From assembly GCA_000181795.3 (NCBI GenBank), contig CM012954.1:15627126-15689514 (forward strand): a stretch of 62,389 bases of DNA, in the 5' to 3' direction. Below, piece after piece: positions 11,614-33,471 of the stretch. How positions within the stretch are numbered: the first letter of the stretch is position 1; each line of letters begins with the position of its first letter. The stretch is from Trichinella spiralis (lineage: Eukaryota > Nematoda > Enoplea > Trichinellida > Trichinellidae). The position numbers and the translations under genes are program-made. The notes below the pieces were generated by a model. It was not told the DNA's origin. It ran no database searches and saw only the letters and a list, made by a program, of their open reading frames with translations.

Positions 11614-13434
11614 TTGATGACTTACACGTTACTTTTTCTATTTATTGTTGCTGTTCAAAAGATGAATCTAGTCGAAAAAAGACAACAATGAACAAGGTGA
11701 ACAAACAGAAATCATCATGATAGTATGTATGAATTATTATTACAGGATGACATTTGAGCAGCAGCAGCAGCAGCCGGTAGCCGATGATGAATGAAAACGG
11801 CAACAAGAATGAAGAGGAGAACGAAACGCGTTGAGAAATTATTAATTACAAAAGCCTCGTTCATCATAATAATTATAGTCAACTGCCATGGGCGATGACT
11901 GCGATTTGTGCACACTGCAGATTCCCTTTTTGACTGTGCAAAAGGAAAAGAAACTGAGAAAACACAAAAGTACAGAAAGAAAACGGCAAAACGGATAAGC
12001 CATTGTAAATTTCATATTTGTTTTTCTTTGTTTATCAGTAAAAATAAGTGACAATAAAGAAAAGTATGTGAAAAAATTCATTTGAATTGAATGCTAACAA
12101 ACAAGCGCGTGTACAGCCATTGTACATTCTGCAGTTTTTCTGGCCATTTTTCGAGGACACTAGCAAAAAAGAGAGGCATGAGGTATGGATAAAATTTATA
12201 AGAAAAAAGAATCTCTCAAAAATGTGTACAACAGACTTCTACTGTAGCACAGTGGCACATGAGGATGTTGAAAACGAAACGACAGTGTCGAATCATGAAC
12301 AAACCGCCACTACGCACAGCAAAGTTAGCCAGCTACGAGACAAACGAACAATAGAAATTTATCCCGAAACAAGCAAAATATTTCAGATAAGCATTTGTTG
12401 CCAATAGGACGTACACAGAAGAAAGAATTTACATAACTGTCATGAAACAGACAAACAAATCGTACAGACTCAGATGCACAGTGGAAATAAAGTGCGCGTT
12501 CGTTTCGCTTTCTCACCTCTGAGGCAGCATCATCATGTTCTTCACGGTTTTTGTTTTTCATACTTCGCGCATGAAGCAGAATGAAATAAAAAGCGAAACA
12601 GAAAAAAAATTTACATATACCATCTTCACAGTACTGGAAGAGAATGAAAAAATTTGTCACGAAATTACAAGAAGGTTGACAGGGAGAAAGATGAGGGAAC
12701 AGATATCTATTTCCATCTATGCAAGCGTTCGAACAACAAGCATTGCTGACTGAAGAAAAATTACCATATAATAAACTGCTCACGCACACATCCAATGCAC
12801 ACATACATACATACATACATACACTTTTCCTGCCACTTTGTAGTTTATTGGAGACAAAATTGACGATGACAACAACTGACGACACATTTTGCAGAAAAAA
12901 ATGAGAAGAGAATAAAGCAAATAATTTTTAAAAAAAAGCATGCGAATATGATTGTGCTTTGTACCGCTGTGTTCTTTTTGTGTTTGTGCTTTTTTTTCTG
13001 GTTGTGTGTTAGACAATTTGCGAGGTTGAACGACTGAATGAATGAATGGATAAATTAAGACGGCTGTGCGTCCACTGCACAGGATGGAGATGAGCAGTGC
13101 AGAACAAGCAGGACAATAAATAACGATTCGAGAGGAAAAATGGAGAAGAATAATTTCATACAAACGGCCGAGGCAGAAAGCGCGTAAATAATATAAGCGC
13201 GGGTGATCACGGATGGGATTTATGAATTTGGAGAGAAAGAGAGAGTAGTGGAGAACGTCGTCGCAGTAAAGTTGACAATGCAGACACAGCTTACTTAGCT
13301 TGCAGAAACAGAAAAAGTTGAATAAAAAGAAAAAGAAAGAACAACAATAAATTGATGCAAACCAAAGCTTCTTTTCACAGGTAGATAGACAGACTGTGAA
13401 TCTGTGGATGGAATGCCATGGTTCAAGTGTTAAT
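11614..13434. other. Convergent 3' flanks, no gene seen
   Basis: AT-rich 3' UTR/intergenic sequence between the kelch-b561 gene and calcineurin A. AATAAA occurs at 12052-12057, and (CATA)n lies near 12803-12823. Long open frames on the minus strand here have biased composition and no splice support. Confidence 0.6.
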
Positions 13435-23533
<10,099 letters not shown>

Positions 23534-26523
23534 GGCCGAAGCTGAGTCGGTGCTATGGGCGTGGCAGAGGGCTTCATACGATGACGGATAAAAATGCTGT
23601 CAAGCTTGCCAAGAAACGAACAAGCTCTCCTCAATGACGCTTCAGATAGCTCAACAAAACCGGCAGCAGAAGAACAGGTAAAGCGGAAATTAGAAAAATG
23701 GAACACGCGCGGCGTAGACTGCCGAATCTAGCTGATGTGAAAAGCGCGTGCTACAGACGTTTGCCAATCCCGAATTCAGCAATTTTTCGCAGCAGCTGGC
23801 CTAGCACTACAGTAAGAATTTCGATTGGCAAGTTTAATTTATAAAGTAATCATGAATTCAAAGTTTGAGTTCCGAAGGAAAACATAATGAAACATTTCTG
23901 CTAAACTCAAATTAAAAATGTCTATATTTTAAATTCAAATAATTCAATCCAAAAGCAGTAATATCAATAGAAATGATTTTTTATCGAAATGTCATTCAGC
24001 TTACATATATATAAATTTAGTTATTCATTTATTATTTGCTTATTTTTTTAAAAAGTATTACCGTGAAAGATGTAATTAAAAATTTTAATTTAATCAACAA
24101 TTTTACAAACATTATCGTTAATTTGACGAGCACACTGTAAATATAAATTTGCAAGTATGTTAAACAAATACTATAATTATTCCGCGAATTTTATTCCTTA
24201 TTGGATCGCCCAAAAAATTGAAATAAACTTCGAATCTTAAATACGCGTCAGATAATTTTGAATCATGCTAATTTTAAAAGTTTGAAATTTCATTGTTTTC
24301 AACATGAACAACAATAGTAACAATTGAATTATTTGCAAGGTTGCTTGTTTTTATCAACTGCGCTTGCACAGTTGCTCGATGTGTGCACTGAACCTGAATC
24401 TTCCTTTATTCTGAATTCAATTTATCACACAAAGTGTAGAAATGGACAAATGGGAGTACAACAATCTGGCGGCAACGATTCAATAAAATATAATATAATA
24501 TGAAAAAAGAACTTCAAGTATAATAATTTCAATGCTATTATAGAACAGCGGAAACTACTTTAGCGTGAATTATATGCTGATTTCAATGAACGCACATTAT
24601 GCTATTCATTTTAAGCAAGGGAAAATGCTGAAATCAATAAAACTTTACTTATTCTTCCAAGAGAAAGAGAACATTTATCGGCATGATAAAAAAAATAAAA
24701 TGTTCCTACCGGCTGAAAAAGCTCAGTCATCAACGCGTTTATTGTTGTTCTGGAAAAGTAGTAGTAGCAGTAGCAAGTAGTAGTAGCTGCTGCTGTTTGT
24801 TTGTTTGTTTGTTGTTGTTGTGCTTTTTCCTCACTTCAATGTTGACGTCCATGTGTTGTTTCAGTTGTTGTTCATCTCTGAGAGTCTAATTAAGCTTGAT
24901 CAGCAGCAGCTTTTACTTTTCGTTCGAAACTCTCCAACAAATATGCAATGGAAAAGAATAATAAATAAAATGAAAGCATCAAGAACAACAACAACAAACA
25001 AATGCAAAATTATAATAAAAGCGTTTCTTTTTAATCAAAAAACGAGAAGAAAACACGCCAAATAGTGCATTGTTGTCGGGTGCGCTTAACTTAAATGCAA
25101 ATTATAATAAAAGTTCGAAAGTTGATTTCATTTATTTGTCATGATTCATTTTCTCAGGAAAACAATTCGCTTTTTCTGCAATATACAATTAGTTCGATTT
25201 TATTTATATTAACGCCACTTTCAGCCATGTCAATCGTTTGTCATGGTGAATAATTTTGTTTCGATCAAGCCGTCGTGTCTGTTGAAGACGGCAAAAATTA
25301 AAAATGAAAGAAGAAAATACATGCATTTGTCCAGAATGCTTTGAATTTCAAAAAGCAGCAGCATTCAACTATACAACTCGTCTCACCCCTGCCCCTCACT
25401 CCTACCCCTCAAAAAATAACGAAAGGAAACAAAATCTCCGCCGTTGATTGGTGCATCAATTTCCACGACCGGTTGCATAGATGCAAACATCCGGGCTGTG
25501 AGCGCTTTGAATCGAAATCAACTTGCTTTTCAAACAAATATACAACAACACCGCACACAAGCATGCTCAGGCTAAAACATTTCACGCAAACAACACACAA
25601 ACCAAAGCGAGCACACCAGCCGGCTGGCAAGCTAACATTAGCATCTTGCACGACGGCGGTCGTTTTAGCTCTAGGAAGAATTAGTTTCGGACGTCGATTT
25701 TCCGCCGCATCTTGCGCAACGCCTTCAATTTCAAGCTGCTGCTCATTATTTCAAACAGGACGACGCAAAACAGCAGCAACACGACCGACCGCTTTGTTTT
25801 CTCACTTGCAGCAGTCGCGCGAGCTCTGTGCATTTTATACTCGCAATTGCTGCAACTTTTCCAACGACCAGCTGGCAGCTTCATCAACAGTGAACGAGCA
25901 GATTGTGCACCACTTACACATCAAGTAAGTCGTAATAATCATTCTTGACAATAACAGAACAGTTTTATAAAAAATGAAAATATTTGCATACATATATATA
26001 TATATTTCGAGCAAACTTCCATCATCCAAAGATTAAGGCGCAAATTGTGTATGTGTTGTCGTTTTCGACAATTTCCACATCCCATGAGTATTGGTTTATT
26101 TGGGTTACATTTTCAATCAACAAAAAATGCTAGAACTTGTTGAACATGAACCAAAAAATTGCTTCTGACAAAAGCACCATCCTCAGTGATTGGTTGTGGA
26201 TTTTTTACACTTCATTTTCTAGTGCCAAATAAATATAAACAAGCAATACTTTCTGTTTGTTATAATATTCGAAATTCGCACCTCGATTTTTTCCATTTAA
26301 ACTTTATAAATTTTTCCAAACAACTGTTCCAATCTGTGTGAGTGGGTCCATTGAACTTTCAGTGGGCATAATTAATTGTTGAAACATGATTGATTCATTC
26401 ATCGATTACGTATGCAGTAAAATTTGCTCAATGAAATAAACAACGCAACAGTTGAACTTTGAAATAAAATCTTCCATCCATCCCCAACTGCGCTAAATGA
26501 ATATCTGTTTAAAATAGAAATAG
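23534..26523. other. Divergent intergenic region, about 3 kb
   Basis: It holds the 5' flank of calcineurin A (GC-richer 23534-23820) and the upstream region of the 217-residue gene. AT-rich elsewhere, with short TTTG and GTA/GTAGTAG-type repeats near 24760-24820. The open plus frame at 25341-25928 has no splice signals, family motif or coding-like composition and is not called. Confidence 0.6.
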
Positions 26524-27177
26524 ATGGATTTGATCGAAACTCGTCGTAGTGCCGGTTCACTTTATACAGAGATGATCAAAGATGCGTACAGACCGGCCAA
26601 AAGACACTGTATTCGAAGTCAGAGTACGATCGACTTGCAAGCGGTGGTCAGTGGTCATTTGAGACATCCGGCCGACGGTACCTATTCCGCCCCTGACGAG
26701 GTGGTCGACCGAGGCATTGGTCCGCAGACGAGCGACACTACAGACGAAACCGCTGACAGCTACCATTTCAGGCACCGTTTCCGGTGCCGCTCATCGCCAC
26801 CGCCCCAACACGTCTGGGTGGCCAAGACCACGGGCACGTTCTACAAGCCCCTCTACGAACAAACCAACGTTTATGGAAATCGACGCTACTACAGTCGCTA
26901 TGGGAACAATGATCCGGATTATTTCGACTGGGATCTCGACGCGGCGGTCAGTCGTGTAAAAGAGCAACAAGCGATCAGCTACGGTCGACCACCGGTGCAG
27001 CCACGCTACTGGGAACATGAGTTGTTCAAAGACATGACATATCTGCAAGGGGAGAAATTGATTTCACCCTATTTGTTCAACAAAACTGATGACAGTTCAA
27101 ATTTCACAAAAACAAGCTACGTTTCATCCGCACTTCGCACTCCTTCCTATTGGACCTATCGTTTTGAAAATCTCTAA
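26524..27177 (+). CDS. Unrecognised intronless protein, 217 residues
   Basis: A single open frame starts at an ATG immediately preceded by an in-frame TAG and ends at 27175-27177, with AATAAA 55 bases later. GC content and codon use match the real exons of neighbouring genes rather than the AT-rich flanks. The protein is hydrophilic, with no signal peptide or membrane segment. It is rich in Tyr, Arg and Trp, especially in the second half (NRRYYSRYGNNDPDYFDWD; QPRYWEHELFKDMTYL; LRTPSYWTYRFENL at the C-terminus). The repeated aromatic-basic clusters suggest a structural or filament-associated protein, but this is a guess. The base run ending AG before the ATG could also be a splice acceptor, so a 5' exon is possible. 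Confidence 0.75.
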   Translation: MDLIETRRSAGSLYTEMIKDAYRPAKRHCIRSQSTIDLQAVVSGHLRHPADGTYSAPDEVVDRGIGPQTSDTTDETADSYHFRHRFRCRSSPPPQHVWVAKTTGTFYKPLYEQTNVYGNRRYYSRYGNNDPDYFDWDLDAAVSRVKEQQAISYGRPPVQPRYWEHELFKDMTYLQGEKLISPYLFNKTDDSSNFTKTSYVSSALRTPSYWTYRFENL

Positions 27178-27231
27178 CATATATTTCTTCACTATTTTCC
27201 TAAATTTGTTTTTTAAAATTTAATGTTAAAA

Positions 27232-27237
27232 AATAAA
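27232..27237 (+). terminator. Polyadenylation signal AATAAA
   Basis: Canonical hexamer 55 bases after the stop codon of the 217-residue gene. Confidence 0.6.
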
Positions 27238-27502
27238 CGTATAAATTAACAATAAGATAACAAATAAATATATAAAAATAGTAAGTAGTAAGGCACTCAG
27301 CAGTGTAAAAAGAAATGTAAAAATAATAATGATAAAGCACTTCAAACGGACAGCCGCAAATGTATAACAAAGGCACTAGTATGCTGTGCTGTTAAAATGA
27401 GATAATTTACATTGAAGAGATCGGCTGAAAAGTAAGTAAAATAACATGCAAATATGCAAACTCGATAGGATAACAGGATAAAATTATTGAATACCACCTA
27501 TG

Positions 27503-29842
27503 TCAGTGGCAACCGCAGGTCTTGACCACCATGTTATTGTACTTTTTCAACACCACGTTGGAACTGTCGTCAAAATATAGTACTGAAATTGAAGACAGCT
27601 TAGTAGGTGCACAGTAGGGTTTTGGAACGCGACCAGGATTCATCAGATGAGCCAAAGTTTGCACAATTGCGTGGTTTGTCGCGTTCATATGAGCATTGAG
27701 CGGGAAAGAGCATTCACCATAACAATAATAAGCAGCATAGCCATCGGGTGCAATAATCCAGTCCTGTACAAATTATCTACTATTATCAAAAACAAATTTC
27801 AAATACTTGAAAAAAATTAAAATTCATTTCATTACAGATTACTTATTCAAGGGCAACTGTTTTATATTTACTCTAAATTGATAACTTGAATTACCGATAA
27901 ACACAATACATAGAAAAATTAAGTGAAATTTACACAAATCTAATTCATTAGCATACTAATTTTAGTGGAATTTTCATTTTTTTGTTTAATGTTACACGAC
28001 AGTTGTAAAATAATTTCATATATTTGAAAATATTTTGAAATAAAAATAATTTACAAATTCTATCTTCTTCAATTATTCAAGTGTTGAAATTAATACCTGA
28101 CAATAAAAGTCATGCCTACAGTATATTCAGTTCATAAGAAATGAACATATGGAAAATTCATTCCATTAATTTCAAAAATCATTCCAACTTACCTGCCAGC
28201 CAAGATCTCGAAAACTAACATAAAGCGTTCGACGTTGACATGCTGATCTGGTCCATTTTGTATCCATACCTGTATCACAAGAAAAAAACTTCAAAATACG
28301 AACTTATCACTGTATAAAGTACTGTTCAATAGCAATCCTAAGCATATAGCAAACATGGAAATTTTTAATTTCATTGAAATGCTCACCAATAACAGATGAC
28401 CAATCCATATCATTATTTAAATTTCGACTAACACCACCTGTTTTAAAAGCATCACGCTTTATTCGTCGATGCGCATTGATGTTGTCAGCAGAAAAATAGC
28501 CGACCATGAAACAATCTGCTACGCCAATATCATTTACGGACCAGTAACGTCCTATATATAAAGGGAACAAAAACATTCTTTCATTTCAATAAATTCACAT
28601 CAATTATATTAAATCACCTTTCGTATCTAGCAAGCTTATAGCTAAACCAAAATTGTTTTCTGGACTTGAAATCCATTCTTCCAAACATGAAGTAACATTC
28701 ACCACTGTCCAACCTTTAAGTTGCTGGTTAAGCATTACTTCGGCTACCAAATGCAATTCATTTCTTAAAAATATATCATATACATTTTTTTAAAAATAAA
28801 ATTCGCTCGTTTACTTGTTATCAACACGAAAAATGACCATTTTTACATTCTTGCCAATTATCAAACGACTAACAGAAGATGCATTGGAAAATAAACGCAA
28901 TTCTGCGCCTATAAGTCGGTAATTTTGCGGAAATTCCGGTATGTCGAATTTGTATCGAAGCAGTACTTCATAATTCATAAACTGTTTTTCATACTGGTGA
29001 TCCTCGAAGCTAATTATCGTATCAGCTTCGGACCAGTCGAAAAGATCTACACCCCATTCAGTTACAGCAGTGCTTGCGTTTTCCACGTCGAATCGGGCAG
29101 AATATCTGAAAAAAGCATACTTTACTTGCAATTACTTGAGGTAAAGAAGTTCGTTTTCTCTTTTAAATAAACTTGTAAAAATCAAAAGTACATTTCAATG
29201 AATCAAAATTATTTTCTTTGCATTTTGCATTTATAGCAAAACGTATTTCTAAAAATTCAAGGTTTGAATGATAATTTGCCTAAAAAGTGCTCATAAAAAA
29301 TTAAATAAACAATAATAAAAAACAATTTTCACATCTCACTATTAATCGATTCTCCATCTATCTATCTCTATCTAATTCAAATTCTTAAAAACAGAACATT
29401 GATTTTATAGTATAAAAAGAACTAACTCACTTTTCTGGAAGAGAATTATAAAAGAATTTATCTTCATTGTCGTCTGTTTCAAATTGTATGTTTTTGTACA
29501 AGTCAATCATGTACTGAGACAAGAAAACACTATGCGGTGAGCGCAGTTCTTTACTAGGATTTGGCGGTTTGTTTAAGCCAAGAAAATGTAAAATTTCCGT
29601 CTGAAATTCTTGCATTTCACGATTTCTAAAATTGAAAAAGTGAAATCGATAAATCTAAATAAAAGCATGCAATCTGTATACCTGAACAACGGAAAAGCAA
29701 TAGTTTTATCGTATCCGTTGTCTGCATAGAAAACAGGAGATGCAATATTATTCTTAAAAGAATTGGCAAGATTTGACAGTGCAAGACCAAAAACAGTGTA
29801 CAAAACCACTGATAAGCAACATAATGTGAATACCGTTGTCAT
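27503..29842 (-). CDS. BMP-family ligand, BMP5-8/60A type
   Basis: Seven exons, all in phase: 29842-29682, 29625-29431, 29105-28815, 28763-28618, 28551-28387, 28269-28193, 27763-27503; 431 residues. A hydrophobic signal peptide ([17 protein letters not shown]) leads a TGF-beta propeptide ([17 protein letters not shown]). A furin site RRIKR precedes the mature domain. That domain reads [20 protein letters not shown], then [20 protein letters not shown], then [17 protein letters not shown] and ends in CGCH; the wording is closest to BMP5-8/60A. Where the family has two adjacent cysteines (PCC), this protein reads KPYCAPT, leaving six cysteines instead of seven. The lost residue normally forms the disulfide between the two subunits. 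The final exon alone carries most of the cystine knot. Confidence 0.96.
27764..28192 (-). other. BMP intron, 429 bases
   Basis: AT-rich intron between the GWQ and DWI exons. I see nothing beyond the splice sites. Confidence 0.8.
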
Positions 29843-30679
29843 TTTATGAACAATAAATTTGCACTAAAATAAAAAATAACCAATTTCAGAGAGAAATAAA
29901 ATATATCATAAATATTATTTACTAATTAAATCAAAATGAAAAAAATAACAAAACTTTAGCTATCACTAATTTCCAACTATGCAAAGTAAACGTTACATAG
30001 CAAATAATAAAATGTTTACTATAATGCGAAAATTTTTATTGATGTCATGCAATAATTTATACAAAAACATTTTTAAAAAATAAAAAAACAGCTGCAAAAA
30101 GATAATCATTACATGCTCCTTTATTGACAATTGTAAATAAACCGAAAACTTCATAAAGCATACTGTAAGTAAGAAAGTACAAATGTCTCTTTTTAGTATC
30201 TTAATTAGTTTAACAATTAATTTGAAATATTGCAGGCAAAATAATTCATTACTGAAGTTTTACAAAAACAAAATATTTTTTTCATCTGTCCATTTTCAAT
30301 TTCACTTTTAGACCTGACAGAAAGCAGTTTGTTAAATGGTAGCCCTATTGAACTGCTGGCAATTTTTAGCAAAGCCATTGTTTGAAAAATGGTCGAAGAT
30401 TATCACAAAAACAACGCATTCATACGCACAATTATTTACTTTCCTCGCCATCTTTCCATCAAGAAAGTCGAGAATTAACGCGTCATTAATAAATTCATTC
30501 TTTATTAAATTTTTAGCTGTGGCACTCTTCAGGACAGAAAAACTTTAAATAATTATAGTCAATTGTGACTTTTTTATAGTAAGAAAATTTAAAAGCAAGT
30601 AATGATATTTGGCGCAGTCACAGAAAATAAATTAATCTTTGCTGGCAACACACAGCAAACGAATCCATTGAGCGGCATG
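29843..30679. other. Intergenic, BMP promoter side
   Basis: The sequence between the BMP start codon and the stop of the CNEP1R1-like gene, both on the minus strand. It must contain the BMP promoter and the CNEP1R1-like 3' UTR. Very AT-rich; no exon supported. Confidence 0.6.
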
Positions 30680-31523
30680 TCAGGGTGAATATGGATGGAT
30701 TTTCAATTTCAATTTTCCATTCTAAAATAAATAAAGTGACTAAGCACAGTCTGTTAAAAAATTCATCAATCACAATTGTACATTTAGAAAATAAATCAAT
30801 TTTCGATAAATGCAACATTTACAATTGAAATAACACTTACGTCATCACAAGACAAATTGAATTCCGCCAACACGGAACGACATCTGGCAGCCATTCTATA
30901 AAAATAATATCGTCAAAAATCGTCATTCCAAATTGCAGCATTTTTCATACATCGAAGGTGCAACGACCCGTCTATGAATACCGCAAAGTAGAAGAATGAT
31001 CATCACAATAAAGCTGGCACTGAAGAATGTATTCCTTTTCAAGGAATCGATTAGATTTTCCTTTAAAAAACATCAAATCACTTCTTTTGCTTAAAAACAC
31101 AATTTTGAAACAATTTTTTTGAAAATTAGATTGCAGCTGCAAATTTCAAAAGCAGAGCCGTGCTGGAAGACAGAAATCGAACACCGGCTTACCTCGGAAA
31201 GATGCGGATCAGCCAGCCACAAACAACTGCTAACAACAAGACATGACAGCACAACAGCAAGTATTGCTGTGAAAAAGAAATCAAATAGTATTTTAGTATA
31301 TTACGCAAATAATGTTTACAAAGCAAGAAAAACAAAACAAAACAACTTCATATGAAACATTTACCTCGCCATTTCTTAGCGGCTGGCTGCATGCAAGCTA
31401 TGATTTCCATCAGACGCCGTTCGAAAGCTTTGAGATCTGAAAAAGTTCCCTCGATCAACAAAAATAACACCACCAATTCAACTGACCATCACATGTATCG
31501 GATTCCAAATGAACTCTGTGCAT
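30680..31523 (-). CDS. nep1r-1: Nuclear envelope phosphatase regulatory subunit 1 (CNEP1R1/TMEM188 family)
   Basis: Six short exons, all in phase: 31523-31487, 31436-31365, 31266-31193, 31060-30951, 30895-30841, 30721-30680; 129 residues, against about 125 in the human protein. Motifs of the family are plain: DLKAFERRLMEIIACMQP near the N-terminus, two membrane segments (ILAVVLSCLVVSSCLWL; FFSASFIVMIILLLCG), then HRRVVAPSIMAARCRSVLAE and SCDDNGKLKLK at the end. Family members bind and stabilise the CTDNEP1 phosphatase at the nuclear envelope/ER, which dephosphorylates lipin and so controls phosphatidic acid use and membrane synthesis. The gene is easily missed because no exon exceeds 110 bases. 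Confidence 0.95.
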
Positions 31524-33471
31524 TTTAAATATATAAATCAGAATGTTTTCACATTTTAAAATCAAAGAATACGCCTCGCTAAAATACACTAGAAACAGAA
31601 TAAACAAATGGGTTCACCACAAGTTCATGACGCACCAGTTCAGAGATAGTCACTTACGGTATTGATCATCAGGTAAAAACTATGATCTAGATATTTCATT
31701 TGAGAAAACAATAAGAAATGAGAAAATGCAATGGAGAAAATATATTTTTTTAAACTGCAGTATTCTGGCAAGTAATGATATGAGAAGAAGAAAATGAAAA
31801 ATTTTTTAATTTCAATTAGTGTAATTTTTATAATAAAAATGAACAAATAAAACGAGTAATATAAATTTACTAGTAATAGTTAAAGTAGTTAATTATGAAG
31901 CAAAAATATTGTTCGTAATAGGATAATCTGTTTGCTGCTCGTGTTACTTTCAATAAAATAATCTGACGTTAACAAAGAAGCAAATTATGAGCCGATGAAT
32001 GATGAAAATCGAAGCAAATTTCAAAGTTCAAAATATTGAATGACAAGAGATACATTTCAGTGATTGGAAATAAATGTGTTGGAAAAAATTCACGACAGAA
32101 CAGGTTTCCATCCGAGACCAATTATCAAATTGTTCTTGCACATACAACCTGCAAATGAGTTTACTGTACATATAGTTAGTTAAAATAAGGCCAAGTGAGA
32201 AGTTGGTACTGATATTGTTTGGGTGCACAAATATGTTGATCAATGGACAAACAGTTTGTTCCACGTTTTTTTGACAAAGTATTGTTTAAAATTATATTTT
32301 TGCCAGCAACGTTGTTTGGGTTGTCAATTCCATCACTATTTCACTCACCATTTTGTTCAGTTTTCACTGAATTTTTCGTATTTTCACAAAGCTCTTCCAC
32401 AGTTTGAAAAATTCACCTTTCCATATTCGATTCGGTCGACACGCTTTTGGTCAGTTTTGTTTATTTTCTCCCTTTTTTTGTTTCAATGTTGCTTTCAAAC
32501 AATTCAAAGCTGGTTGTTCGAAATCAACTTTTTTTTCTGTTATGTTGCCATAAAAAATCGACTTACAAGCGACCAGAGGAAAACTACCCGGATGCGGGTA
32601 TTTTGATTTTGTGGGGGCAGATTGTTTTATTCATTTTGCGGAACGTGCTTCCAATAGGCATTTGACACTATAAATTGCCACAAGCCTGCTGCCACTACCA
32701 CCAGTAGTCAGTCCTGTGCGTGGTTGGGGCGTGCGTCGAACAAACACCACACACCATATGCCAATTTTCCATCTCCCTCCGTTTCAGTTGCTCGTTCAGA
32801 CAGCCGACATTCGTTGCAGCTGCACAACTGATGACTCATCGATGAGCTTTTTTTGTTAGTGTGCGAAACACATTCTCTCTTGTTTCCGTGGTGTGTAATT
32901 TTTATTGGATTTAATTTTAAACATTGGAATGGAACAAAAAATCCGTTTGAACAGTTTCCAATTTCGATGTCATTTGTTACAAAATGTACGGCTGAAATGC
33001 TATCGCCAGCTGTTCACCAGGTAGTCGTCGTGTTACCTACCAGTGGTGGGATTCAGTTCGTTTCCTGTCGTTGCTTTTTCGCATTGCTTCATTGTTACTG
33101 CTGTTTTTATTTTCACACCAGCAGGGGGTATTTGCGTGTTTATTGAGAAAAATCTTTTCTCTTGTTCGCCTGGTTTCATTTTCGCTTTTCTGTCAAACGA
33201 TAATTCTCTTCACCGCCGCGGCTTGCCAAGGTCACCGGACCGGTCGACCAGGCGATCGTATCTTTCGTTGATGCTCAACGCAAAAGCACAGCGACGTACC
33301 TATCTTTCACGTCTGGATCCTTTTACAGGGTTTTGTTTTTCTCCGTTCTCACATCTCTGCACCACCATCGTCGTCTGCTGGTCAGATATATAGTCCGCAG
33401 GAGGAAAGGAACGTTGAACTTCGAAACACGGCCGTCCAGAATAGGAAGGAGTTGGAGGAGGAAGAAAGGAT
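31524..33471. other. Divergent intergenic region between CNEP1R1-like and PAK genes
   Basis: AT-rich from 31524 to about 32640, then GC-richer to 33471, as expected of promoter and 5' UTR of the PAK gene. A TATAAA lies near 32669. No coding exon supported; an upstream non-coding PAK exon is possible. Confidence 0.6.

Noticed and set aside
25341-25928. 195-codon open plus-strand frame upstream of the orphan gene
   Set aside because: No splice sites, motif or coding-like codon use; low-complexity Ser/Thr/Cys text typical of chance frames.
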